Of a stretch of DNA of 17,087 nt, positions 1 through 6,949 are shown piece after piece. The notes beneath the pieces are model-generated. The model was not told where the DNA came from and ran no database searches. It saw only the letters and a list, made by a program, of their open reading frames with translations. The stretch is from DAOUMU01 sp034409055. Lineage in GTDB: Bacteria; Chloroflexota; Anaerolineae; 4572-78; J111. Each line of letters opens with the position of its first letter. Within the stretch, counting starts at the first letter, position 1. Location of the stretch: contig DAOUMU010000089.1 in the NCBI GenBank assembly GCA_034409055.1, positions 1-17,087 on the forward strand, in the 5' to 3' direction. Made by a program: the position numbers and the translations under genes.

Positions 1-1
1 T

Positions 2-538
2 GCCGGCGGCAATAGTGTCAATACCCTGATTGCGGGCAGCAACGACGGCGGGGCGAGTTGGCTTCTGCTGGATGTCGGGAATTCGGCCTTGTATGACGCC
101 AGTTGTCCGAACGCCGGCACCTGTACCACGGCGGGGCAATTTGGACGGGTATTTGGCATTATCCTGTCTATTCCTCCGGCGATTCCGGATGCTCTGAAGC
201 ATACGCTGGGCGGGGAGCTGAGAGGGTTGGATTGTCCGTCAGACACGAATTGCTACACGGTCGGGGAGAGTGGTAAGATTTATGCCACGACGAATGGCGG
301 CGGGGCCTGGTTGGAGAAGGTGTCTGGGACGATGCAAACGCTGTGGGAGGTGAGCTGTCCCTCAGCGACGACCTGTTTTGCGGTAGGTAATAGCGGGACG
401 ATCCTGACCACGAGCAACGGTGGGACAAGTTGGACCGGTGAGGCCTCACCGGTAACCACCAGCCTGATGGGGGTGGATTGTCCGGGGACCGGAACATGCT
501 TTGCCGTTGGTAGCAATGGCACGATTCTGGCCAAATAG
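2..538 (+). CDS. C-terminal part of an exported beta-propeller-like repeat protein (5'-truncated by window edge)
   Basis: The reading frame is open from base 2 to TAG at 536-538, so only about 178 C-terminal residues are visible and the start lies upstream. A TTG at 89 is an internal Leu codon, because the NDGGASW motif in front of it belongs to the same repeat pattern. The protein is made of repeats of the form C-P-x(4)-C-(F/Y)-x-V-G-x-x-G-x-I-x-x-T-x-N-G-G-x-x-W. Four Cys pairs are visible (CPNAGTC, CPSDTNC, CPSATTC, CPGTGTC). NGGxSW-type repeats are typical of Ycf48/sialidase-like beta-propeller blades, and one Cys pair per blade suggests disulfides and hence export. The last blade ends right after NGTILAK, so closure with an N-terminal strand is likely. 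The function is unknown; structural, adhesive or extracellular binding roles are possible. Confidence 0.75.
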   Translation, partial: AGGNSVNTLIAGSNDGGASWLLLDVGNSALYDASCPNAGTCTTAGQFGRVFGIILSIPPAIPDALKHTLGGELRGLDCPSDTNCYTVGESGKIYATTNGGGAWLEKVSGTMQTLWEVSCPSATTCFAVGNSGTILTTSNGGTSWTGEASPVTTSLMGVDCPGTGTCFAVGSNGTILAK

Positions 539-543
539 GTTAG

Positions 544-759
544 ATGGAAAACAAAATATCTCGCTCAGCAACAGAATCCTACCGGTCCTACTTGCTCCGC
601 TGTTGGTTCTCACCGGGCCAGCCGCCGAGGCGGCGCTTTGTGGTGGAGACCGTCTCCAATGCCCCCCGTCGGCGAGGGTTTGATACCTTTGATGAGTTGG
701 TGGCTTTTCTGCAGGTGGAGTTGTTAGAGGATGGGGGGATAGAAGGGAGTAGGGAATAG
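544..759 (+). CDS. Small conserved hypothetical protein (71 aa)
   Basis: An ATG 5 bases after the preceding stop opens a 71-codon frame with no clear Shine-Dalgarno, so translation may be coupled. The core has Tyr-Leu-Leu-Arg-x-Trp near residue 15, then basic residues, a V-E-T-V-x-N stretch, and a C-terminal G-F-D-T-F-D-E-L-V-A-F-L helix. This arrangement (YLLRxW ... R-R-G-F-x-x-x-x-x-L-x-x-F-L) recalls small proteins I associate with Chloroflexota genomes. I know no assigned function. The last residues (GGIEGSRE) and the stop codon are written by a GGGA-rich heptamer repeat, so the native C-terminus may once have been different. It is cytoplasmic by appearance, with no signal peptide or membrane segment. 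Confidence 0.55.
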   Translation: MENKISRSATESYRSYLLRCWFSPGQPPRRRFVVETVSNAPRRRGFDTFDELVAFLQVELLEDGGIEGSRE

Positions 760-765
760 GAGGCT
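738..765. repeat. Degenerate heptamer repeat (GGGARTA type)
   Basis: Two adjacent heptamers, GGGAGTA (745-751) and GGGAATA (752-758), are flanked by decayed copies on both sides. Such 7-bp arrays are known as short tandemly repeated sequences in several bacterial groups. This one supplies the last codons and the TAG stop of the 71-aa protein. Confidence 0.5.
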
Positions 766-822
766 GGAACGCCGGAGCATTCTGTTTACCTTCTAACCAG
801 GATTGTTGGAACGAGGTGAAGT

Positions 823-855
823 AAAAAGCCCCCACCTCGGTTGGTGAGGTGGGGG
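823..855 (-). terminator. Intrinsic terminator for the minus-strand hydrolase gene
   Basis: A perfect 10-bp stem (829-838 pairs with 846-855, CCCCCACCTC/GAGGTGGGGG) has a 7-base loop. On the minus strand it is followed by CTTTTT (complement of 823-828). It lies about 45 bases past the stop of the minus-strand hydrolase. On the plus strand there is no T-tract after the stem. Confidence 0.8.
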
Positions 856-857
856 TA

Positions 858-923
858 GAACCCGGATCGCTCGAATGGGCGGATCGTTGATCTGCTCATT
901 CAGGTGATCCGGTTCTTTTTTTT
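858..923 (+). terminator. Intrinsic terminator for the plus-strand genes ending at 759
   Basis: A long hairpin is followed by a T-rich run (TTCTTTTTTTT, 913-923). The outer stem is GAACCCGGATC (858-868) with GATCCGGTTC (906-915), carrying one bulged C. The inner stem pairs 873-885 with 889-901, using two G:T pairs and a GTT loop. The distal arm overlaps the last codons of the convergent hydrolase gene, so this terminator is partly coding on the other strand. Confidence 0.7.
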
Positions 924-1625
924 GGGGGGGGATATGTATAGGGCCATCATCTTCTGAACGAAATCAAGCTCATCTTGGTTGATGGTGTGGCCCATGTTCG
1001 GATAGAGGCGCATAGTAACCTCGCCGCCCAAGCCTTGCAGTATCTCGGCCGAGTGGTGCACGCGGGCCTGGGGAATGTGAAAATCAACGTCGCTGCATCC
1101 CAGAAAGACCGGGGTGCCGGCCAGCGAACCGGCATAATCGCGTGGGGTATCGTCGGGGCCGATCAGGCCGCCGCTCAAGCCAACCACCCCTCCGTAACGC
1201 CGGGCGTGGCGGGCGGCAAATTCAAGGGCCAGGCAGGCCCCCTGCGAGAAACCCAGCAGGATGGTCCGCTCGGGGGGAAGGCCGGCCCCGGCCAAGTGGT
1301 CGAGTACCTGGCCAATCGCGGCCAGAGCGGAAGAGAGATAGGGCTCGTTACTGACCAGGGGGGCCAGAAACCGGTTGGGATACCAGGTGTTTCCCGCCGC
1401 CTGCGGGGCCAGGTAAGCAAAGTCGGGGTGGGGTAACTCGGCGGTCAGAGACAGGATGTCCTGCGCCGTGCCACCCCGGCCGTGGATTAGCACCATAGCC
1501 GCCTGGGCGCTATCAAGCGGTTTCCCGGCAGTCAACACCGGCTGGCCCTGGTGGGGTATGTCGCTTAAATTTGACATATCATTCGTCCCCTTGTGATGAT
1601 GAATGCCAAGAATTGCTTTGCTCAT
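900..1625 (-). CDS. Alpha/beta-hydrolase, phospholipase/carboxylesterase family
   Basis: This is a serine ester hydrolase of the small carboxylesterase/lysophospholipase-like family (Abhydrolase_2 type), 241 aa as called. Seen directly: the oxyanion-region motif LIHGRGG (residues 46-52), the nucleophile elbow G-F-S-Q-G with Ser127, an acid candidate in CSDVDFHIP (Asp179 or Asp181), and the catalytic His213 in M-G-H-T. There is no signal peptide, so it is probably cytoplasmic. Two starts are possible. Met1 has AAAGGA about 6 bases upstream. Met17 (MSNLSDIPHQ) has AGGGGA about 7 bases upstream and would give 225 aa, closer to the usual family length. The extra 16 residues look unstructured. The C-terminus ends in a Lys-rich tail (PPKKKNRIT) written by the T-tract of the convergent terminator. 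The natural substrate cannot be told from sequence. Confidence 0.88.
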   Translation of the reverse strand: MSKAILGIHHHKGTNDMSNLSDIPHQGQPVLTAGKPLDSAQAAMVLIHGRGGTAQDILSLTAELPHPDFAYLAPQAAGNTWYPNRFLAPLVSNEPYLSSALAAIGQVLDHLAGAGLPPERTILLGFSQGACLALEFAARHARRYGGVVGLSGGLIGPDDTPRDYAGSLAGTPVFLGCSDVDFHIPQARVHHSAEILQGLGGEVTMRLYPNMGHTINQDELDFVQKMMALYISPPKKKNRIT

Positions 1626-1693
1626 ATTTGTCCTTTCGATTCAGTCCATGTAAAAATAGCTTTTCAAATTTAGGTTTGTTGCCGCCAAGAAAC

Positions 1694-1714
1694 TGCGTAT
1701 TGCGTATTGCGTGT
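1694..1714. repeat. Three tandem heptamers (TGCGTAT)
   Basis: TGCGTAT (1694-1700), TGCGTAT (1701-1707) and TGCGTGT (1708-1714) stand in exact 7-bp phase, in the gap upstream of the minus-strand hydrolase. It belongs to the same style of 7-bp repeat as those seen near 745, 11700 and 16940, but with a different unit. Confidence 0.55.
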
Positions 1715-1809
1715 CTACCTTATTATGCGCTGAAACACAAGTGATTTATCATTAATAAGACGCCACATAGGCCCTTACATCTTACGTTTCTTGGGAGCGT
1801 GTATCCTAT

Positions 1810-2124
1810 TTAAGTCGTTTCGACTGCAGGCAGCCCCTTGATTGGAGCTATAGCTTGTTTCTCCTCTGTAGCCAAAACTCTTCTGAGCCACAGATAAGCG
1901 GCCATACCGGTGATGAGGTTAGCCGTTACCGCTGCGCCGAAAATACCTAATACCCCGAACAAATGAGACCCGGTGTAAGCCAGGGGAATGTATAAGACAA
2001 ACATCTGGGTAATAATCAGGGTCGAAGCGTGTAAGGGCTTGTTCAACACGTTCAAGGTGATGTTCGAGAGCAGTAAAACGCCCTGTAACCCATACCCGAT
2101 CGGGACGATCCAGAGATAGGTCAC
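1810..2124 (-). pseudogene. C-terminal remnant of a MATE-family efflux transporter
   Basis: A 104-codon frame starts at a GTG with no good ribosome-binding site, and an in-frame TAG lies nine codons further upstream. The translation has three hydrophobic segments and reads like the last membrane helices of a MATE (multidrug and toxin extrusion) transporter: a G-x-x-x-x-G segment with L-N-A/V-x-x-K-P (residues 10-30), then Y-I-P-L-A-Y, then L-F-G-V-L-G-I-F-G-A and a terminal helix ending in W-L-R-R. Complete MATE proteins have about 450 residues and 12 helices, so three quarters are missing. I see nothing of the missing part upstream; the next gene is on the other strand. It is probably a deletion remnant and not a functional small protein. 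Confidence 0.7.
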
Positions 2125-2204
2125 ATTTGGTGACCCATTCGCCCTCTAAACAAGAAGATTTTAATGAAGAGTCTTCTATCGCAATGTCATACGTAACATA
2201 AATT

Positions 2205-2213
2205 TGATATAAT
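2205..2213 (+). promoter_or_regulatory. Extended -10 promoter for the signalling operon
   Basis: TGATATAAT contains a perfect TATAAT (2208-2213) preceded by TGn, the extended -10 form that needs only a weak -35. No good -35 hexamer is seen 16-18 bases upstream. Initiation would fall near 2220, giving a leader of about 90 bases before the first gene. Confidence 0.55.
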
Positions 2214-2274
2214 TGAGTAAGAAAGGTTCACTTACCAATAGGATTATTAAGGGATTGGGGATCACGTCTCAAGT

Positions 2275-2292
2275 GACCAATCTGTATTGGTC
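2275..2292 (+). promoter_or_regulatory. Leader hairpin just upstream of the ribosome-binding site
   Basis: GACCAAT (2275-2281) and ATTGGTC (2286-2292) form a perfect 7-bp inverted repeat around a CTGT loop. It ends 5 bases before the AGGAGA ribosome-binding site (2298-2303) of the first lipoprotein gene. It could be an mRNA hairpin that controls translation, or a dyad operator downstream of the promoter. There is no T-tract, so it is not a terminator. Confidence 0.4.
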
Positions 2293-2310
2293 TTCTTAGG
2301 AGAAGATAAC

Positions 2311-3444
2311 ATGTTCATAAAAGGCACATTCAGGTTTGCGGTTTGGGTTTTTCTCTCATTAGTTTTGGCGGGATGTGCGGGGCCCAAACCAATTTTGGTT
2401 GGCTTTGCCGGCGAACTAACCGGCAGACACGCCGATTTGGGCGTAGCAGGGCGTGATGGCGCGCAACTGGCCCTCGATATGATCAACGAAAAGGGCGGGA
2501 TTAACGGTCGCCCTATCGAGTTAATCATCAAGGATGATAAGGGAGACCCGAACACAGCCCGTCAGGTTGATGCGGAACTGGTTGAACAAGGAGTGGTGGC
2601 GATTATCGGTCATCAGACCAGCGCCCAGACGGCTGCGGTGTGGGATCAAATGAACCAGGCCCAGGTCGTGTTGCTTAGCCCCGGCGCCTCTAGTAGCCAG
2701 TTTGATGGTTATGACGACTACCTGTTTCGGTTAGCCTCTTCTACCGAGCTTCAAGCCAAAGCATTGGCTACTCATATCTATCATACCCACGGCATACGTC
2801 AATTAGCCGGTATTTATGACCTGGGCAATCGAGATTATGCTGAAACATTATGGCTGTCTATCCAGACCGAGTTTGAAATGTTGGGAGGCGATGCCAGCCT
2901 GGCTTTTGGGTTCATTGCTGGTGAGACGGACTTGCAAACCCTGATGAGTGAGATAAAGGCGAGTGAACCAGAGGCAGTGGTTTTTGTGGCCCCGGCCATT
3001 GATACGGCCTTGATGACTCAGTACGGTCAGCAACAGGGGTTAAAGGCGAGGCTGTTTTCGTCAGGCTGGGCTGCGACTGAGGTGTTCTTGGAGAAGGGAG
3101 GGCAGGCTATCGAAGGGGTAGAGTTGGTCATGACGTATAGTGATAAGAACCCGTATCCGCCTTTTCAAGATTTTGTGCGACGGTTCGAAGCTCGCTATGG
3201 CCGTCAGCCGACCTTCTCTGCTGCCTTTTCTTATGAAACAGTTTTGGTTTTAGCCAATGCTTTGGCCGAAACCAACGGTCAAGCCGAGGGTCTACCTGAA
3301 GCATTGGTGACAACGAAAAACCTGGCCGGTGTGCAAGGCACCATTTCGATGGATGGGTATGGTGATGTCAAACGGGATGTTTATATTGCCGTAGTCAAGG
3401 ATAGGCAGTTTGAGGTGATCAATACCATCCCTGCTACCGATTGA
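2311..3444 (+). CDS. SBP1: LivJ-like periplasmic-binding lipoprotein (type I fold)
   Basis: This is a ligand-binding lipoprotein of the branched-chain amino-acid/amide-binding family (Peripla_BP_6, LivJ-like). The start is ATG 2311, with AGGAGA eight to thirteen bases upstream; a TTG at 2287 in the same frame has no ribosome-binding site and would bury the signal peptide. The 377-aa product has a lipoprotein signal peptide (hydrophobic residues 10-20, lipobox LAGC, Cys22), so it should be anchored in a membrane and face outward. The first lobe starts at PILVGFAGELTG. Family features follow: RDGAQLALDMINEKGGINGR (48-67), D-D-K-G-D (75-79), GHQTSAQT (100-107) and LLSPGASS (121-128). No permease or ATPase genes follow; the next gene is a sensor kinase 25 bases downstream. 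It is therefore more likely a sensory co-receptor than a transporter subunit, although transport with a distant permease cannot be excluded. Confidence 0.9.
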   Translation: MFIKGTFRFAVWVFLSLVLAGCAGPKPILVGFAGELTGRHADLGVAGRDGAQLALDMINEKGGINGRPIELIIKDDKGDPNTARQVDAELVEQGVVAIIGHQTSAQTAAVWDQMNQAQVVLLSPGASSSQFDGYDDYLFRLASSTELQAKALATHIYHTHGIRQLAGIYDLGNRDYAETLWLSIQTEFEMLGGDASLAFGFIAGETDLQTLMSEIKASEPEAVVFVAPAIDTALMTQYGQQQGLKARLFSSGWAATEVFLEKGGQAIEGVELVMTYSDKNPYPPFQDFVRRFEARYGRQPTFSAAFSYETVLVLANALAETNGQAEGLPEALVTTKNLAGVQGTISMDGYGDVKRDVYIAVVKDRQFEVINTIPATD

Positions 3445-3469
3445 GGGGACTGGTAAGGTGGAGATAGTT

Positions 3470-5689
3470 ATGAAGAAAAACCGTTCATTGCGTACCAGGC
3501 TACTGCGGGTGGTTATTATCCCGACCATAGCAGTCATGTTAATATTATTTGGGGTGATCTTGCTTGGCGCCCGTTTAATTCAGAACGAAATTATTGAACG
3601 CCAACAGCTCTTAATAGAGGCGCTGGCCCGACAAGGCGATCAATACTTAACCGAGACAGATCGCTTGATGCGTGTGTTGGCTTATACTATGATTGATCTC
3701 TCACCAGAGTACCAGACAGAACTCCTGGCCCAGACCCGAGCGAACTATTCTCGCTTTACCGCTTTTTATCTGCTGGATGAAACAGGCAGGGTATTGGTTG
3801 AAGATACAGATACCTTCACCCTACAGGGCCTCGATCTGTCAGGAGAACAGTTTTTTCGTCGCGCGTGTGACTCGGGTCAGACCTATTTTTCTGACCCTTT
3901 TATCTCGCTCACCACCGATCAGGTGGCAGTTACGGGAGCAGTGCCCATTTTTGCTGGTGATCATCAGTTTCGGGGTATGCTGGTGGGAGAGTTGAACTTG
4001 ACACTTTTGCAGCAAACCATCGAGCAGGTTGAGGTAGGCGAAGGCGGCGTTTCTTTTATTGTCGACCAACACGGAACGTTGGTGGCCTATCCCAGCCAGG
4101 TATGGGTCCAGGAACAACGTAACTTGGGCAACCTGGATCTGGTGGAAAGCGGATTGGCGGGCAGGGATACCTTTACCATCTTTTACGATGATAGCCAGGA
4201 TACCTGGCTTATTGGTAGCGTGACAACAATGGCCTGGAATTGGATTGTGGTCACGACCCAGCCCGCCGTTGTGGCTGCTCGGCCTCTTATCATCCTGGTT
4301 ATAGCTTCTGCGTTGGCCTTTGGCTTGAGTGCTGCCTTATTTCTGGGGGGCCAAGTGCACAGTCTGCAGCAAATTACAAATCCCATATCGGTCCTGGCTC
4401 AAAAAGCTAATGCCCTGTCCAAAGGACAGTATGAAGATTTACCCACCGAACAAATGGGACAGTTCAGCGAAATCATCAGTTTGGGGCAAAGCTTTACCAG
4501 AATGGTGGCGGCCGTTCAAAAACGAGACCGGGTACTGGCCCAACAGGTCACTGAACTGAAACGGGCAGAGCGAGAAACTCGGCGTGCCCAAACATTCCTG
4601 AACGCGATTGTTGAGAACATTCCCAATATGATTTTTGTCAAGGACGCTGCTGAACTTAGATTTGTGCTCTTCAACAAAGCTGGTGAGAAATTGGTTGGGT
4701 TGCCGAAAGAGGAAATGATTGGTAAGAACGACTATGACTTTTTCCCAAAAAAGGAAGCTGACTTCTTCACAGCCAAAGATCAAGAGGCGTTGACAGGTGG
4801 AAAACTGGTGGACATACCTGAGGAGACGATACAGACGAGATGTCATGGGGTCAGAATACTCCATACCAAAAAGTTGCCAATTCTGGAGGAAGAGGGGAAA
4901 CCACAGTTTTTGTTAGGCATTTCAGAAGACATCACCGAGCGCAAGCAGGCCGAGGAAGAAATCCGCAAACTGAATGAACAGCTTGAGCAGCGTGTGTTTG
5001 AACGTACCGTCCTACTCGAAATCGCCAACAAGGAATTGGAAGCCTTTGCCTATTCCGTCTCCCACGATCTGCGTGCTCCCTTGCGTGGCATTAACGGTTT
5101 TAGTCAGGCCCTGTTGGAAGACTATGCCGACAGGCTGGATACCACCGGTCAAGACTATCTCCGGCGGGTGCGGGCGGCCAGCCAGCGGATGGGGCAACTC
5201 ATTGATGATTTGCTGAAACTATCCCGCCTGACCCGAGGTGAAATGCACCGTGAGACCGTCAATCTGAGTGCCCTGGCTCAAGAGATTGCAACGGAGCTAC
5301 AAGAGGCTCAACCGGAACGCCAGGTGGATTTTTTCATCACTCCGGGGTTGGTGGCCAACGGGGACAAGCGGCTACTGCGGATCGTGCTGGAGAACCTGTT
5401 GAGCAATGCCTGGAAGTTTACTAGAAAACGTACCCAAACTAAGATTGAATTTGGCTGCACCAACATTGACGGCAAGCTCGCCTATTTTATACGAGACAAT
5501 GGGGCAGGTTTTGATATGGCCTACGCTGATAAACTGTTTGGCGCTTTCCAACGCCTACATTCTCCCACAGAGTTTGAAGGGACCGGTATTGGCTTGGCGA
5601 CAGTGCAGCGCATCATCCACCGTCACGGTGGCCAGGTGTGGGCTGAAGCGGAATTAGGCGGAGGAGCAACTTTTTACTTTAGCCTTTAA
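3470..5689 (+). CDS. HK1: Cache-HAMP-PAS sensor histidine kinase
   Basis: This is a membrane sensor kinase of 739 aa from ATG 3470 (ribosome-binding AGGTGGAG just upstream). A GTG at 3458 would overlap that site, and the paralogue HK2 starts at the equivalent residue. Order: TM1 about 13-36, extracytoplasmic double-Cache-like domain about 40-268, TM2 about 273-295, HAMP about 296-349, PAS about 373-490 ending in the usual DITERKQAEEE linker, coiled coil, then HisKA with phospho-acceptor His532 in SVSHDLRAPL. The ATPase domain has the N box ENLLSNAWKF (Asn646), G1 DNGAGFD (676-682) and G2 GTGIGL (704-709). All catalytic motifs are intact. It has no receiver or DNA-binding domain. Its partner is probably SBP1, encoded 25 bases upstream, and the likely phosphate acceptor is the receiver encoded at 13683. 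Confidence 0.93.
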   Translation: MKKNRSLRTRLLRVVIIPTIAVMLILFGVILLGARLIQNEIIERQQLLIEALARQGDQYLTETDRLMRVLAYTMIDLSPEYQTELLAQTRANYSRFTAFYLLDETGRVLVEDTDTFTLQGLDLSGEQFFRRACDSGQTYFSDPFISLTTDQVAVTGAVPIFAGDHQFRGMLVGELNLTLLQQTIEQVEVGEGGVSFIVDQHGTLVAYPSQVWVQEQRNLGNLDLVESGLAGRDTFTIFYDDSQDTWLIGSVTTMAWNWIVVTTQPAVVAARPLIILVIASALAFGLSAALFLGGQVHSLQQITNPISVLAQKANALSKGQYEDLPTEQMGQFSEIISLGQSFTRMVAAVQKRDRVLAQQVTELKRAERETRRAQTFLNAIVENIPNMIFVKDAAELRFVLFNKAGEKLVGLPKEEMIGKNDYDFFPKKEADFFTAKDQEALTGGKLVDIPEETIQTRCHGVRILHTKKLPILEEEGKPQFLLGISEDITERKQAEEEIRKLNEQLEQRVFERTVLLEIANKELEAFAYSVSHDLRAPLRGINGFSQALLEDYADRLDTTGQDYLRRVRAASQRMGQLIDDLLKLSRLTRGEMHRETVNLSALAQEIATELQEAQPERQVDFFITPGLVANGDKRLLRIVLENLLSNAWKFTRKRTQTKIEFGCTNIDGKLAYFIRDNGAGFDMAYADKLFGAFQRLHSPTEFEGTGIGLATVQRIIHRHGGQVWAEAELGGGATFYFSL

Positions 5690-5730
5690 GATGATTGCCG
5701 CATTTTAAGTTTTGTATGAAGGGGGTGGCT

Positions 5731-6894
5731 ATGACTGGCTGGAGCTACAGAAATAGGAAGTCCTATGTGTTTATTTTCGCCATCGGTGTGCTGAGCAGTC
5801 TCCTCGGGGTTCTAATGGGGGGCTGCACTGGTCGAAAACCAATCTTGGTAGGTTTTGCCGCAGAACTTACTGGCAAACGAGGAGAGATTGGCGTGGGTGC
5901 TCGTGATGGAGCGCAATTGGCTGTCGAGCTAATCAATGAGCGTGGCGGTATCAATAACCGTCCACTTGAGCTGATCGTTAGGGATGATAAAGGCGAATCC
6001 GAAACTGCGCGTCAGGTTGACGCTGAATTGGTTGAACAGGGGGTGGTGGCAATTATTGGCCATATCACCAGCCAACAAACAGCAGCCGTATTTGACCAAA
6101 TAAATGAGTCTGAAGTGGTATTGCTCAGTCCAACTTCCTCAAGTACCCAATTTAATCATCAAGCCGACTATTTCTTCCGAGTAATGCCCAGCAACGATTT
6201 TTTTGGGAGAGCATTGGCTAGTCATATCTACAATACTCGCCAGGTGCGTCAATTAACCGGCATCTATGATTTGGGTAATCGGGCTTTTTCTGAAACATTG
6301 TGGCAGTCTATGCAGGCAGAGTTTGAAAAATTAGGTGGTGATGCTAGCCAGGCCTTCACTTTTACCTCTGGAGAAACCGACTTGCAAGATCTGATGGCCC
6401 AGGTTACGGCAACCGAACCAGAGGCTGTAGTATTTGTGGCTTCAGCCATTGATACGGCGTTGATGGCTCAATATGTTCATCAGCAGGAGTCGGAGGCACT
6501 GATGTTCTCGTCAACTTGGGCTCAGACGAATGAGTTGTTAGAAAAGGGCGGACGGGCTGTAGATGGTCTGGAATTGAGTGTTGTGTACCATACCGATAAT
6601 CCTTTCCCGACCTTTCAACGATTTGTTGAACAGTTCGAGGCTCGTTTCAATCGCCCGCCGAGTCTTGCTTCCCCGTTTGCTTATGAGGCCGTTCTGGTTT
6701 TGGCGCAGGCTTTGAAACAGACTGACGGACAGGCCAAAGGTTTGCCGGAAGCGCTCACAACCATCAATAACCTGGAAGGGGTGCAAGGATTTATTTCGAT
6801 GGATGATTATGGTGACGTCAAACGTGAAACTTTCATTGCTGTGATAGAAGATAGGCAATTCAAGATCATCAATACCATCTCACCTGCCGATTGA
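5731..6894 (+). CDS. SBP2: LivJ-like periplasmic-binding lipoprotein, paralogue of SBP1
   Basis: The start is ATG 5731, preceded by AAGGGGGTG; a TTG at 5695 in frame has no such site. The 387-aa product has a positively charged N-terminus, a hydrophobic stretch 11-29 and a lipobox ending in GGC (Cys32), so it should be a surface or periplasm-facing lipoprotein. From the Cys onward it aligns with SBP1 without any gap to the last residue, at about 64% identity by hand count (229 of 357 positions). The family landmarks match: RDGAQLAVELINERGGINNR, RDDKGES, GHITSQQT, LLSPTSSS. One block of ten (SBP2 151-160, SBP1 141-150) is almost wholly different, which suggests a changed ligand. It lies 41 bases after HK1 and 55 bases before HK2, without a terminator, so it looks like half of a duplicated lipoprotein/kinase pair. 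Confidence 0.9.
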   Translation: MTGWSYRNRKSYVFIFAIGVLSSLLGVLMGGCTGRKPILVGFAAELTGKRGEIGVGARDGAQLAVELINERGGINNRPLELIVRDDKGESETARQVDAELVEQGVVAIIGHITSQQTAAVFDQINESEVVLLSPTSSSTQFNHQADYFFRVMPSNDFFGRALASHIYNTRQVRQLTGIYDLGNRAFSETLWQSMQAEFEKLGGDASQAFTFTSGETDLQDLMAQVTATEPEAVVFVASAIDTALMAQYVHQQESEALMFSSTWAQTNELLEKGGRAVDGLELSVVYHTDNPFPTFQRFVEQFEARFNRPPSLASPFAYEAVLVLAQALKQTDGQAKGLPEALTTINNLEGVQGFISMDDYGDVKRETFIAVIEDRQFKIINTISPAD

Positions 6895-6949
6895 TAGGAT
6901 TGATGCCTTTGGTCTGAGTATTACTGGCATCTGCGAGGAGGTTTCCATT

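Noticed and set aside
975..1436. 153-codon plus-strand frame
   Set aside because: It lies wholly antisense to the hydrolase, whose catalytic motifs are clear, and has no ribosome-binding site or recognisable domain.
2287..2310. TTG as start of SBP1
   Set aside because: It has no ribosome-binding site, its codons include the real AGGAGA site, and it would add residues before the lipoprotein signal peptide.
3458..3469. GTG as start of HK1
   Set aside because: It overlaps the ribosome-binding sequence of ATG 3470, and the HK2 paralogue aligns from the ATG.
5695..5730. TTG as start of SBP2
   Set aside because: The AAGGGGGTG site fits ATG 5731, and the shorter form has a normal lipoprotein signal peptide.
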